NCBI GenBank assembly: GCA_030682835.1
Contig: JAUXNG010000102.1
Coordinates: 1 to 64,000 of the forward strand
DNA: 64,000 nucleotides
Direction: 5' to 3'
DNA from: Hydrogenophaga sp.
GTDB taxonomy: Bacteria; Pseudomonadota; Gammaproteobacteria; Burkholderiales; Burkholderiaceae_C
Part shown: piece by piece, positions 20,686 to 30,257 of the stretch
Layout: each line of letters starts with the position of its first letter
Numbering within the stretch: the first letter of the stretch is position 1
Position numbers and translations under genes: made by a program
Notes under the pieces: generated by a model
The model's input: only the letters and a program-made list of their open reading frames with translations
Database searches by the model: none
Told to the model about the DNA's origin: nothing

Positions 20686-21844
20686 GGTCGGCCTCCGGTT
20701 CGGTAGACGCGGAGGTGGCTGCCTCGGCGTCCAGGTGAAAAGGCACGCAGGGGTCGAACGCGGCCATCAGCAGCCCGACCGCGCCGGCCTGCGGCTGCTG
20801 CGGATCGAGCGCGCCCAGACGCTGCGCTACCTCGCCCGCGGGGTGGAAGTTCCATTCGGTGGGCGCCAGCACGCGGCAGGCCCGCACCCGCGGCACCACC
20901 CCCACAGCCCCGGCATCGTCGGGCGCCACCTCGAGCTGGTGCACCAGCAGGCCCCGCGCCATCTCGACCCAGGCTAGACCCTGCCGGGGCCCGCTGGCAC
21001 ACGCGCCCCAGGACAACCACTGCGACCCTTGGCCCGGCGCGTCGGGCAGGCACAGGCGCACCAGCTCGGCCAGGCGGCTGCCCAGCAGCGACCAGGGAGT
21101 CAGCGGCAGGTCCATCGGGTCGTGCAGACGGCTCCAGCTGCCGGTGTGGGCGCAGGTGCCGTCGACCTGCGGCGCCAGCCCAAAGCCGGCCTGGGCCGTC
21201 AGGCTGGTGGCCAGGCGGCGCAGGGCGGGCGCGCTGGCGTGGGGGCGCAGGGCGCGGCCGGGGTCGAGCGCCGGCCCGCCATCGAGGCTACGCGCCGCCC
21301 GCACCAGCGCGGGCAGCCAGCCGGCCTGGCGGCGGCTCCAGTCGTCGAGCCAGTCGGCGCCGCAGGCCTGCCAGGCGTGCAGCCAGCGGGCCGGCGGCAT
21401 GTGCAGCCATTCGCGCTCCAGCCAGTCGGCCGTGGCGGGCCAGGGGGCCTCCATCGGCGGCGTCAGCACGGGGCAGCCGGGCAGCGCAGCGCAGGCGGCA
21501 GCCACCACGGCCGTGTCGCCTGGCGCGAGCAGGCGCGGCCAGTCCAGCCCGATGCGACGCACATGTTCCTGCGCGGTTTCCAGGCGCAGGCGCTCGGCGG
21601 TTTCGGCCGGCACCGGCATGAGGCCGGGCATGGCGGCGTCGATGGCGAGCTGGCTGCACAGGCGGTGGGCCTGCCCGCACAGGCTGAACAGGCTGCCCAC
21701 CAGGCCGGGCAGGGCCGACACCGGCTGTCCAGGGGCCAGGCGTGCCGACCAGTCCCGCCGCGTGCTGAGCAGGCTCCCGGGCACGGCTGTGCCGGGGCGC
21801 ACCCGCAGGCTGCCCGCCAGATCGTCCAGCGCCACGGCGCTCAT
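20678..21844 (-). CDS. hoxV: Hydrogenase assembly protein HoxV/HupK-like
   Basis: Large-subunit-like protein of 388 aa; FDPCVPF near C-terminus; locus position. Confidence 0.85.
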   Translation of the reverse strand: MSAVALDDLAGSLRVRPGTAVPGSLLSTRRDWSARLAPGQPVSALPGLVGSLFSLCGQAHRLCSQLAIDAAMPGLMPVPAETAERLRLETAQEHVRRIGLDWPRLLAPGDTAVVAAACAALPGCPVLTPPMEAPWPATADWLEREWLHMPPARWLHAWQACGADWLDDWSRRQAGWLPALVRAARSLDGGPALDPGRALRPHASAPALRRLATSLTAQAGFGLAPQVDGTCAHTGSWSRLHDPMDLPLTPWSLLGSRLAELVRLCLPDAPGQGSQWLSWGACASGPRQGLAWVEMARGLLVHQLEVAPDDAGAVGVVPRVRACRVLAPTEWNFHPAGEVAQRLGALDPQQPQAGAVGLLMAAFDPCVPFHLDAEAATSASTEPEADHA

Positions 21845-22386
21845 GCGGGCGATCCGGTGGGGGCCGGGCGGCCCATGAAGAAGGCACGACGCGCCGGAAC
21901 GGCCTCGGTCGCAGGCACCACGGGCTGCGCCGCGCGCACCAGCGCCAGCGAGGCTTCGGCGGTCTCCCGTGCCAGCGCCTGGCTGGTGAAACCGTTCATG
22001 GGGGAAAACAGGGCACAGGTCTCGTGGTAGCCCAGGGCCGGGTCAAACGCGCCGATGAACTCGAAGCGCTCGATACCGAAGTCCCGGATGCTCTTGCGCC
22101 CGACGCGGTCGCCGTGTGGCAGCAGCGGCGCCGGCAGGCGCAGCAGGCTCATGAACCACGGCGTGATCAGCACGCCCTCCGCCACCGCATGGATGGGGTC
22201 GCCAGCGGGCGCGTCGGCCCACTCGAACCCGACCGCCTCGACCGACAGCGCCGGGTTGAGCAGCGCCACACCCTGCATGCGCTCGGCCTGGACCCGGCGG
22301 AAATGCACCGCCAGCGCGGCCACGCGCAAGGCCAGCAGCGCGGGTGTGGGGACCGCCGGCGGGGCGGATGCGTCAGGCGTGTTCAT
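21841..22386 (-). CDS. hoxT: [NiFe]-hydrogenase assembly chaperone HoxT (HybE-like)
   Basis: GVLITPWFMSLLRLP, FGIERFEFIGAFDPALGYHETCALFSPM. Confidence 0.88.
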   Translation of the reverse strand: MNTPDASAPPAVPTPALLALRVAALAVHFRRVQAERMQGVALLNPALSVEAVGFEWADAPAGDPIHAVAEGVLITPWFMSLLRLPAPLLPHGDRVGRKSIRDFGIERFEFIGAFDPALGYHETCALFSPMNGFTSQALARETAEASLALVRAAQPVVPATEAVPARRAFFMGRPAPTGSPA

Positions 22387-22621
22387 CGGGCAGCAGCAGG
22401 AACTGGTCGGGTTCGCAGTCGCAGTTGGGGCAGCGCCAGTGCGCCGGCAGAGCCGAGAACGGGGTGCCCGGCGCAATCTGCCACTGCGGGTCGCCGGTGG
22501 CGGGATCGTAGACCCACCAGCAGATCTTGCATTCGAGGCGCGAGCCGGGTTTGAGCACGTCCCGGTTGCCCAGGTACGAGCCTTCAAAACCCTCGAAGTG
22601 GTCGGCGCCGCCCATGGTCAC
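22373..22621 (-). CDS. hoxR: Rubredoxin HoxR
   Basis: 82 aa; LECKICWWVYDPATGDP...CPNCDCEPDQF. Confidence 0.94.
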   Translation of the reverse strand: MTMGGADHFEGFEGSYLGNRDVLKPGSRLECKICWWVYDPATGDPQWQIAPGTPFSALPAHWRCPNCDCEPDQFLLLPDEHA

Positions 22622-23499
22622 GCGCTTTCAAGGTAGTTCATCACATCGGCCAGCCGCTCGTGCGAGTCGCGCAGGTCTTCGGGTGCGGCCATGGCCACTT
22701 CGGGCATGTCCACCACCTCGACCGTGTTGAGGATCACCTTGTCCATGGAGTTGTAGTACACCACGCGCCAGCAGTTCGGCAGGCGGGTATTGGAGATGCG
22801 GCAGTTGCCATATCCACGCGAGAGCATGAGCACGCGCCCCGTTCCCAGGTGGTGGTCGAGGAAGCCGATGTCTTCGGGCGTGACCAGCAGCAGCGTGAGG
22901 TTGACCACGTGCGGCGTCTGGCCCGGTTTCCAGCCGGCCACCTGGTCGCGGATTTCCTCCACCAGCAGCGGCGCGTTCTGCACATTCGGTGGCAGCGGGC
23001 CCGCCCACTGGGGCATGGCGCCCAGCGGCCAGACATCGTCCTGCGCAATGGCGCGCAGCAGGGCCGGCACGGGGCCGACCTCGATCACGTCGTCGATCAG
23101 CGCGCGCTCGCCATCCACGGTTCGGAAGGTGATGAGTCGCCACACGCCGGCCAGCACCGATTCCTGGATGCGGACTTCCAGCGCACCGTCTTCCTCGCGC
23201 ACCAGCGCGCTGGCCTCGCCCTCACCCAGGATCTGGTTGACCAGGCGCAGGTCGGCCGCGGGCAGTGTGGTGAGCGACACCTGGCCGCCCGGGCCGCGCC
23301 CGGCCGTGCGGTCCAGCAAGGCCAGCACCTGGGCCAGCACCGCGCGGGCGGCGTCGTGACCGGCCAGCTCTTCAGGCTCGGGCAGCACGGGCGGGCGGTA
23401 GGTGTCCATGTCTTTGGGCATGGGCAGGTAGTCCAGCGACTCGTCTTCGCTCTGCGTGCCGGGGCCCAGGGCCACGAGGGGAATGGGGAAATCTTTCAT
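22618..23499 (-). CDS. hoxQ: Hydrogenase assembly protein HoxQ (HupH-like)
   Basis: MKDFPIPLVALGPGTQSEDESLDYLPMPKDMDTYRPP...MLSRGYGNCRISNT. Confidence 0.92.
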   Translation of the reverse strand: MKDFPIPLVALGPGTQSEDESLDYLPMPKDMDTYRPPVLPEPEELAGHDAARAVLAQVLALLDRTAGRGPGGQVSLTTLPAADLRLVNQILGEGEASALVREEDGALEVRIQESVLAGVWRLITFRTVDGERALIDDVIEVGPVPALLRAIAQDDVWPLGAMPQWAGPLPPNVQNAPLLVEEIRDQVAGWKPGQTPHVVNLTLLLVTPEDIGFLDHHLGTGRVLMLSRGYGNCRISNTRLPNCWRVVYYNSMDKVILNTVEVVDMPEVAMAAPEDLRDSHERLADVMNYLESA

Positions 23500-23554
23500 G
23501 CGGCGTCCTTGGGCGTGGGGTTCGTCTGGCGCGGGTCGGCGTTGGTCGGGCGGT

Positions 23555-24067
23555 TCAGTGGCAGCTGCTGTCGCTGCCGGCGGCACTGGCTCCCTGGCTC
23601 ACCACCGGGATGCCGATGGTAGGCGCACGCGAGGGCGGCATGGCCAGTGCGGCGGCCACACCGCTCAGGTACACGTCCCAGTCCTGCATGCCGGCGATAC
23701 CGGTGACGTACTGGCCGTCGCGCAGGAAGATGAGGGTGGGCCAGCGCTGCGAGCCGTAGCGGCGCGCCACCGCGTCTTCGCGCTCGCGCGGCACCACGGC
23801 GATCTGGAACCGGTTGGGGAAACTCTTCATCAGCTCGGGCAGCACGGCGGCCACGTCCTGGCCTTCGGGAAAACGCACCGGGTCGCCGGCGAGCAGCACC
23901 ACCCGGTCGCCACCGCCCGCGCCCCAGGCGGCCACGCTGGTTTCATCGACCCAGGCCGCGCCGAAGTCGCGCGCAAGGCGCATCACCAGCGGGGGCGCGG
24001 GGTTGGTATCGGGCTCCGGCAGGGCAAAGGCACGGCTGGGGGTGGCGGTGTCGGTGTCGGTGTTCAT
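23555..24067 (-). CDS. hoxO: Hydrogenase chaperone HoxO (HupG/HyaE-like, thioredoxin fold)
   Basis: MNTDTD...VVLLAGDPVRFPEGQDVAAVLPELMKSFPNRFQIAVV...WPTLIFLRDGQYV. Confidence 0.9.
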   Translation of the reverse strand: MNTDTDTATPSRAFALPEPDTNPAPPLVMRLARDFGAAWVDETSVAAWGAGGGDRVVLLAGDPVRFPEGQDVAAVLPELMKSFPNRFQIAVVPREREDAVARRYGSQRWPTLIFLRDGQYVTGIAGMQDWDVYLSGVAAALAMPPSRAPTIGIPVVSQGASAAGSDSSCH

Positions 24068-24090
24068 GGGGTCTCCGTTGGAATGGGATG

Positions 24091-24396
24091 TCAGGTCTGG
24101 CCCGCCAGCTGCTTCAGCTGCTCGGCGGTCATGTGGGAGGGCAACACAAAGCTGGCGTCGCCGCTGGCGTCCAGGCCCTGCATGGCGCCCAGCACGAGGT
24201 CGAGCGCGCCATTGACTTCGGCCGCCCGGCCGGCGTCGATGCGCTCGCGGGCATCGCCCAGGAACACCAGCAGCCAGTCGCCCGGCTGCACCGTGCCGAC
24301 CAGCGCGATGTTGACGCGGCGGCGCTCGCCGCGGCCTTCGCACCAGGCGTGGCCGGGCTCGATCGCCGTCACTTGCATGGGCATGCCGATGCACAT
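24091..24396 (-). CDS. hoxL: HypC/HupF-family chaperone HoxL
   Basis: MCIGMPMQVTAIEPGHAWCEGRGERRRVNIALVG. Confidence 0.92.
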   Translation of the reverse strand: MCIGMPMQVTAIEPGHAWCEGRGERRRVNIALVGTVQPGDWLLVFLGDARERIDAGRAAEVNGALDLVLGAMQGLDASGDASFVLPSHMTAEQLKQLAGQT

Positions 24397-24399
24397 GGT

Positions 24400-25077
24400 T
24401 CAGCTCCCCACCGTTGCCGGGAAGAAGCGTTCATCGCCTTCCCTGCAGGCAGCGTCAGGCGCCGGGCGCTGCGTCTCATAGGCGGCCAGCGCGAGCTCGT
24501 CCATCGTCACGGCTTCGCGTTCGCCCAGCGGCGTGCGGCGCGGGGCGGGCTCGCCGCCCCAGCGCGCGATCTGTTCGACGCCACGCGCCAGCGCCTCTTC
24601 CATCGCGGCTTTCACCACCGGGCGCAGGCTGCCGCCGTAGTCGTCCAGTTCCTGCGGCTGGCAGCCGACCAGCAGCACCTGGGCGGGAAACTTGCCGGTG
24701 AGCTGCGCGAGCGAGAGCACTTCCTGGAAACCGGTCTGGTGCAGGCTCATTTTCTTGGCGCCCATGAAGCGGGGCACGGCGTCGTCGCGCACCTCTTTCA
24801 GGGTGCCGGGTTCCAGGCCGTAATCGATGGCGTCGAAGATGAGCAGCGCGTCGGCCGCCTGCACATGCTGGATGAGGTACAGGCCCTGCGTGCCCCCGTC
24901 GATCAGGCTCACGTGCTCGGCGAACTCGTAACGGCGCTGCAGCGCCTCGATGCATCGCACGCCAAAGCCTTCATCGGCCCAGAGCAGGTTGCCAATGCCC
25001 AGCACCACGATGGTCTGGGGCCGCGCGGTGGTGTCACCCGAGGGGTGACAGGTGGATTCGGACGGATGGGCGCTCAT
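24400..25077 (-). CDS. hoxM: Hydrogenase large-subunit maturation endopeptidase HoxM
   Basis: VVLGIGNLLWADEGFGVRCIEAL, LLIFDAIDYGLEPGTL; HyaD/HupD family pattern. Confidence 0.94.
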   Translation of the reverse strand: MSAHPSESTCHPSGDTTARPQTIVVLGIGNLLWADEGFGVRCIEALQRRYEFAEHVSLIDGGTQGLYLIQHVQAADALLIFDAIDYGLEPGTLKEVRDDAVPRFMGAKKMSLHQTGFQEVLSLAQLTGKFPAQVLLVGCQPQELDDYGGSLRPVVKAAMEEALARGVEQIARWGGEPAPRRTPLGEREAVTMDELALAAYETQRPAPDAACREGDERFFPATVGS

Positions 25078-25099
25078 GTTGGGTGGTCCCGTCAAACGG

Positions 25100-25435
25100 T
25101 CAGTGGGAAGAAGCGGAAAGGTCGGCCGGCGTGGCCGCGCACAGGCGCTTCCAGGCATGGAAGCTGTCCCACGCGGCCTGGTGCGCCAGCCAGAAGCCGG
25201 CGTCGATGCCGAATTGCCGGGCGCAGCGAATCGCGGTGTCGGGCGACATGGCCCGCTGGCCATGCACCAGCTCATGCAGCCGGCGGCGCGACAAGCCCAG
25301 CACCCGCGCCGCCTCACTCTGGCTCAGCCCCAGCGGCGCCAGACAGGTGCGCGCCAGCAGCCGCCCCGGGTGCATGGGCGTGCGCACTGGCACGCCACGC
25401 GGCGGGATGGACCAACTGGCGGCTACCGGCTTCAT
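25100..25435 (-). CDS. HigA-like XRE-family HTH protein (solo antitoxin-like)
   Basis: MKPVAASWSIPPRGVPVRTPMHPGRLLARTCLAPLGLSQSEAARVLGLSRRRLHELVHGQRAMSPDTAIRCARQFGIDAGFWLAHQAAWD; 'HPG..L' + HTH + 'W...Q..WD' as in HigA. Confidence 0.85.
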   Translation of the reverse strand: MKPVAASWSIPPRGVPVRTPMHPGRLLARTCLAPLGLSQSEAARVLGLSRRRLHELVHGQRAMSPDTAIRCARQFGIDAGFWLAHQAAWDSFHAWKRLCAATPADLSASSH

Positions 25436-25440
25436 GGCGT

Positions 25441-26172
25441 TCAGTCTTTGAAAGTGCGGCTGCCCGAAATCATCGTGGAGACGATGCTCTGGCGGCCCAT
25501 GATGTCCTCGCGGATCGCGGCGTAGACGTGCAGGATCACGAAGATGATCAGCGCCCACATGCCCATGCGGTGCCAGGTGTGCACGTCCTGGCTCTGGCCC
25601 ATCAGCGGGATCACCCAGCCAAACATCCGCTCCTGCCACGAACCCATCTGCGAGCCCTCGCCGTACAGCGCAAAGCCGGTGACGATCATGAACAGCGTGA
25701 GCATCAGAAAGCCCGAGAACATGGCGAAGCGCGCCAGGGGGTTGTGACCCACATAGCGGCCCGGCCGCGGGATCAGGAAGGCGTACCACTTGAGCATGGT
25801 CAGCACCTCCAGCCAATAGGCCTTCTGGAACACCGGCACCCAGAACATTTCGCGTGCATGGTGGTTGCCCACGATGGCCCAGTACGCGCGGCCCAGCAGG
25901 CCCACCGCCAGCAGGTAGCCGGCCGTGAAGTGGGCAAACCGGATGTAGCCCATCAAATAGTGGTCGCTGGCCTCGCCCGGCATGGTCGGCAGCGGCACGC
26001 CGATGAAGTAGCCCGTAATGGCCAGCACCGTGATGCAGGCGGCGTTGATCCAGTGCCACAGGCGCACCGGCGCCTCGTACACGTAGACCGACTTGGTGTT
26101 CAGACCGTGCGAGACGGCACGCTCGTCGATACCGGTGGCCTCGATGAGTGGATCGTGGGATGTGGTGGACAT
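25441..26172 (-). CDS. hoxZ: Ni/Fe-hydrogenase b-type cytochrome
   Basis: VYEAPVRLWHWINAACITVLAITGYFIG, multiple TM, heme-ligand histidines. Confidence 0.95.
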   Translation of the reverse strand: MSTTSHDPLIEATGIDERAVSHGLNTKSVYVYEAPVRLWHWINAACITVLAITGYFIGVPLPTMPGEASDHYLMGYIRFAHFTAGYLLAVGLLGRAYWAIVGNHHAREMFWVPVFQKAYWLEVLTMLKWYAFLIPRPGRYVGHNPLARFAMFSGFLMLTLFMIVTGFALYGEGSQMGSWQERMFGWVIPLMGQSQDVHTWHRMGMWALIIFVILHVYAAIREDIMGRQSIVSTMISGSRTFKD

Positions 26173-26214
26173 GCAGACCTCCTGAAAACCGTTGCCGTTG
26201 ATCGGGGATGGCGC

Positions 26215-26817
26215 TCAGGCCGCCAGTTGGCCAAACAGGTACAGGCCGGACGCACCCAGCGCCGTGCCAAGGCCGCCCAGCGCCAGGCCGCTGCGCTCGG
26301 CCAGCCAGCGACGGATACCCAGCCCGGCAAGCACGCCGCCGGCGTGCAGCGCGGCCGTGGTCAGCAGGAAACCCAGGGCATAGCCCGCGAAGCCGTTGGC
26401 CGGTGCCTCGCCACCGTGGGCCAGCCCGTGCAGCGCCGCTGCAGCCGCCACCAGACCCAGCCCGGCCGCCGCCGGCACGCGCTGGCGAGCCAGCAGCAGC
26501 AAGGCCCCGAACAGCGCCACCGACAGGGCCACACCCTGCTCCAGGAAGGGCAGGCTCAGACCGGCGGCGCCCAGCACCGCGCCCAGCAGCAGCGCCAGCA
26601 GGAATGCGGCAGGACCTTGCCAGGCCTTGTCTTTCGGCAGCGCCGAGACCGACCACACCCCCACCGCCACCATGGCCAGCAGGTGGTCCAGGCCGAAGGG
26701 ATGCACCAGGCCTTCCATGAGGCTGTGGGTGCCGTGGCCGGGGTGCGCCTGCGCGGCGCCGGCCAGGCCGGCGAGCAGTGTGGCCGCGGCGACGCGACGG
26801 ATGTTCTTCGATTGCAT
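26215..26817 (-). CDS. hupE: HupE/UreJ-family membrane protein
   Basis: Signal-like N-term then HPGHGTHSLMEGLVHPFGLDHLLAMVAVGVWS. Confidence 0.9.
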   Translation of the reverse strand: MQSKNIRRVAAATLLAGLAGAAQAHPGHGTHSLMEGLVHPFGLDHLLAMVAVGVWSVSALPKDKAWQGPAAFLLALLLGAVLGAAGLSLPFLEQGVALSVALFGALLLLARQRVPAAAGLGLVAAAAALHGLAHGGEAPANGFAGYALGFLLTTAALHAGGVLAGLGIRRWLAERSGLALGGLGTALGASGLYLFGQLAA

Positions 26818-26872
26818 GTGTTTCTCCTCGTGTGGGTTCAATTCCGGGATGCACGCCGAGTCCGTCCCAGCA

Positions 26873-26950
26873 CACACCGAGGAACCGGCTTCGCCGGGCC
26901 TCTGGTGTGGTCCCCCTGGGGGGAAGACGCGAAGCGGCGCAGGGGGGTCA
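26873..26950. repeat. Dispersed intergenic repeat, module A
   Basis: acaccgaggaaccggcttcgccgggcctctggtgtggtccccctggggggaagacgcgaagcggcgcaggggggt. Confidence 0.7.
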
Positions 26951-28807
26951 CCTCACCGTGACCCGGGCCATCTCCTGACCCTCTTCGCTCATCACGTGCG
27001 TCGAGCAGGCCAGGCAGGGGTCGAAGCTGTGCAGGGTGCGCAGGATCTCCAGCGGCTGCTCGGGGTTGACCACGGGCGTGTTCAGCAGCGAGGCTTCGAA
27101 GGCGCCGATCTGGCCCTTGGCGTCGCGCGGCGAGCCGTTCCAGGTGGTGGGCACCACGCACTGGTAGTTCTCGATCTTCCCGTCCTTGATCTTGATCCAG
27201 TGGCCCAGCATGCCGCGCGGTGCGGCCACGGTGCCCACGCCCTTGGCCTCTTTTGGCCAGGTGCTCGGGTCCCACTTCTCGACGTTGACGGTGCTGCTGT
27301 CGCCGTTCTTGATGTTCTGCACCATCTGGCGGAAGTCGTCCATCATCATCTCGCCGCAGTACTGGCTTTCCAGCGCGCGGGCCAGGGTGCGGCCGATGGT
27401 GGTGGGCAGCAGCTGCTTGAGCGTGTAGTTGGTCTCCGGCAGACCCAGCGCCTTCGGGATGTCGCGGTTGATGGCCACGGCAGACGCGTCCACCTGCTCC
27501 TTCACACGCTGGCAATGTTTGTTGCCCTGGGTGGCGTGCACATAGCCCAGGATGTAGCGCGAGAGCGGGCCCACCTCGACCGCGTGACCGCGCCAGCGTG
27601 GCGCCTTGATCCACGAGTACTTGGCCGATTCGTCGAGCTGTTCGATCTTGGTGCGCGTGCCCTTGAAGTTGGGGCCTTCCGGGTTGTAGTTGGCCTCGGT
27701 GATGCCGTCCCAGGGGTGCAGGCCCTTGGTCTCGTCGCCGTACTTGTACCAGCTGTGGGTCACGAACTCCTGCACCTGCTCGGGGTCGCGCGGGTCGATG
27801 GGGTGGATCTTGTCCCAGTTGCCGTCCAGGATCACGCCGCCCGGGAGCTGGTGCGTGCTGTGGTCGTAGGGCACCTTCTCATACGTGCCGTAGTCGGCCA
27901 CGTTGGTGGCGGCAAGGCCGCCGCCGTAGAGCCAGCCGGCGTTCTTGTAGATGGTGCCGATGGCCAGCACGTCCGGAATGTAGACGTTGTTGTTGAAGTC
28001 GATCATCTCCTGGATGCGGGCCTGCACGAAGTTCAGCCGCTCCATGTTGATCGGGGCGCCGGCGGCGCCGTTGCCGTCGATGTTGATGGCGCAGGGCACG
28101 CCGCCCACCAGGTAGTTGGGGTGCGGGTTCTTGCCGCCAAAGATGGTGTGCACCTTCACCCATTCCTTCTGCAGGTCCAGCGCCTCCAGGTAGTGGGTGA
28201 CAGCCATCAGGTTGGCCTCGGGCGGCAGCACGTAGGCCTTGCTGCCCCAGTAGCCGTTGGCGAACGGCCCGAGCTGACCGCTCTCCACAAACTTCTTCAG
28301 CCGGTTCTGCACATCGCGGAAGTAGCCGGGCGAAGACAACGGGTGGCTGGGCGACACCAGCTGCTGCAGTTCGCTGGTCTTCTTCGGGTCGGCCTTCAGG
28401 CACGAGATCACGTCCACCCAGTCCAGCGCGTGCAGGTGGTAGAAGTGCACCGCGTGGTCGTGCACCTGCAGGGTCTTGGCCATCATCTCGCGGATGAGGT
28501 GGGCGTTCAGCGGAATGCGGATGCCCAGCGCGTCTTCCACCGCGCGCACCGAGGTGAGCGCGTGGCAGCCCGTGCACACGCCGCAGATGCGCTCCACAAA
28601 AGCCCAGGCGTCGCGCGGGTCGCGCCCTTTCAGGATCACCTCCAGCCCGCGCCACATGGTGCCGGTGGAGACCGCGTTGCGGATGACGTTGTTGCTGTCG
28701 AGGTTCACCTCGCAGCGCATGTGGCCCTCGATGCGCGTGACCGGGTCGACGACGATGCGCCGGCCGGTGTTGTCGAGGTTGAAGCCCTGTGTGTCGTAAG
28801 CGCCCAT
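26948..28807 (-). CDS. hoxG: Membrane-bound uptake [NiFe]-hydrogenase large subunit
   Basis: 619 aa; [20 protein letters not shown]-terminal DPCLACSTH + [15 protein letters not shown] extension. Confidence 0.97.
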   Translation of the reverse strand: MGAYDTQGFNLDNTGRRIVVDPVTRIEGHMRCEVNLDSNNVIRNAVSTGTMWRGLEVILKGRDPRDAWAFVERICGVCTGCHALTSVRAVEDALGIRIPLNAHLIREMMAKTLQVHDHAVHFYHLHALDWVDVISCLKADPKKTSELQQLVSPSHPLSSPGYFRDVQNRLKKFVESGQLGPFANGYWGSKAYVLPPEANLMAVTHYLEALDLQKEWVKVHTIFGGKNPHPNYLVGGVPCAINIDGNGAAGAPINMERLNFVQARIQEMIDFNNNVYIPDVLAIGTIYKNAGWLYGGGLAATNVADYGTYEKVPYDHSTHQLPGGVILDGNWDKIHPIDPRDPEQVQEFVTHSWYKYGDETKGLHPWDGITEANYNPEGPNFKGTRTKIEQLDESAKYSWIKAPRWRGHAVEVGPLSRYILGYVHATQGNKHCQRVKEQVDASAVAINRDIPKALGLPETNYTLKQLLPTTIGRTLARALESQYCGEMMMDDFRQMVQNIKNGDSSTVNVEKWDPSTWPKEAKGVGTVAAPRGMLGHWIKIKDGKIENYQCVVPTTWNGSPRDAKGQIGAFEASLLNTPVVNPEQPLEILRTLHSFDPCLACSTHVMSEEGQEMARVTVR

Positions 28808-28828
28808 GGTGGTGGTCCTTGCTGTTCT

Positions 28829-29920
28829 TTAAACGTTCGTGGCCGGGGCTTTTTTCTCGGCCGACTTGTCACGCGCCCGCTTGGCCACGGACACAGCGGC
28901 ATGGGCCGCCACCGCCGCGCCCACCACCGCGGCGGCCGTGCCGCCGATCTGGTCGGCATTGGCTTCAATGCCGAAGGCGTGGATGTCGGTCAGGCGGTCG
29001 TAGAACGAACCCTTGTCCCAGAAGCCGTCTTCAGAGCAGCCGATGCAGCCGTGGCCGGCCTTGATCGGGAAGCTCGTGCCCTCGTTCCACTGCACGGTGG
29101 AGCAGGCGTTGTAGGTGGTCGGGCCCTTGCAGCCAACCTTGTAGAGGCAGTAGCCCTTGCGCGCCGAGTCGTCGTCCCAGGCCTCGACGAACTGGCCGGC
29201 GTCGAAGTGCGGGCGGCGGTAGCACTTGTCGTGGATGCGCTGGCTGTAGAACATCTTCGGGCGGCCCTGGCGGTCCAGCTCGGGGATCTTGTCGAAGGTC
29301 AGCATGTAGGTGATCACGCCCGTCATCACCTCGGGAATGGGCGGGCAGCCCGGCACCTTGATGATGGGCTTGTCGGTGATGACCTTGTGGATCGGCGTGG
29401 CCGCCGTCGGATTGGGCTTGGCGGCCTGCACGCAGCCCCAGCTGGCGCACGAGCCCCAGGCGATGATGGCCTTGGCATCTTTGGCCACGTGCTTGAGCTT
29501 CTCGATGAAGGGCTTGCCCGACTGGATGCAGAACATGCCGTCTTCGTTGAGCGGCGGGTTGCCTTCCACGGCCAGGATGTACTGGCCCTTGTACTTCGTC
29601 ATGATCTCTTCAAGGATGGCCTCGGCCTGGTGGCCGGCGGCGGCCATCAGCGTGTCGTCGTAGTCCAGCGAGATCATGGACAGCACCACGTCCTTGGCCA
29701 GCGGGTGCGCCGAGCGGATGAACGATTCGGTGCAGCAGGTGCACTCCAGCCCGTGCAGCCACAGTACCGGCGTGCGCGGCTTGTTCTCCATGGCGTGCGC
29801 GATCTGCGGCACAAACGAGGGGGCCAGCCCGAGCGAGGTGGCCGTGAGCGAGCAGTACTTCAGAAAGCTGCGGCGCGAGATGCCCTTGCGGCGCATCACC
29901 TCGTAAAAGGTTTCCATCAT
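28829..29920 (-). CDS. hoxK: Membrane-bound uptake [NiFe]-hydrogenase small subunit with Tat leader
   Basis: [32 protein letters not shown] (twin-Arg), [23 protein letters not shown]-terminal hydrophobic anchor. Confidence 0.97.
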   Translation of the reverse strand: MMETFYEVMRRKGISRRSFLKYCSLTATSLGLAPSFVPQIAHAMENKPRTPVLWLHGLECTCCTESFIRSAHPLAKDVVLSMISLDYDDTLMAAAGHQAEAILEEIMTKYKGQYILAVEGNPPLNEDGMFCIQSGKPFIEKLKHVAKDAKAIIAWGSCASWGCVQAAKPNPTAATPIHKVITDKPIIKVPGCPPIPEVMTGVITYMLTFDKIPELDRQGRPKMFYSQRIHDKCYRRPHFDAGQFVEAWDDDSARKGYCLYKVGCKGPTTYNACSTVQWNEGTSFPIKAGHGCIGCSEDGFWDKGSFYDRLTDIHAFGIEANADQIGGTAAAVVGAAVAAHAAVSVAKRARDKSAEKKAPATNV

Positions 29921-30015
29921 GAGTGTCTCCGTGGGCTGGTATGAGAGGCGCCGGTCGTGCACCGGTTGCTCTGCCTGAACCCGCCCCAACAAAACAGGCA
30001 GGTGCTCTACCGTTC

Positions 30016-30030
30016 GCAAGGCCCAGGCCA
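30016..30030 (-). promoter_or_regulatory. Putative sigma54 -24/-12 promoter for hoxK operon
   Basis: Reverse strand TGGCctgggccTTGC: GG and GC separated by 10 nt; ~100 nt upstream of the hoxK start. Confidence 0.6.
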
Positions 30031-30068
30031 CCGCGCACCAATCTAGGGAAAACACCGATCAGTCTTTA

Positions 30069-30081
30069 CAACTTGTTGATT
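30069..30081 (-). promoter_or_regulatory. Putative IHF-binding site
   Basis: Reverse strand AATCAACAAGTTG matches WATCAANNNNTTR exactly, ~40 bp upstream of the -24/-12 element. Confidence 0.55.
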
Positions 30082-30229
30082 ACAAAAGGCTTTTTCAGAC
30101 CGCTCTTTCACTGCCAACACATCCAGGAAATACATCCGATAGCTATTCTTCCGATGCGACAACAGAAACGGAAGAAAATCTTCCAGTCGCTTTCCGGACG
30201 TCGGCACGCTTCAAGGGGTGCGAAGAGGC

Positions 30230-30257
30230 AAAAAAAAACCGACCCTTGTGGGGTCGG
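30230..30257 (-). terminator. Intrinsic terminator, minus strand
   Basis: Reverse strand CCGACCC-cacaa-GGGTCGG followed by nine T. Confidence 0.75.

Noticed and set aside
24088-29944. Very long plus-strand ORFs (957 and 1182 aa) across hoxZ/hoxG/hoxK
   Set aside because: Antisense to well-recognised hydrogenase genes; His/Ala/Arg-rich shadow translation typical of high-GC codon bias.
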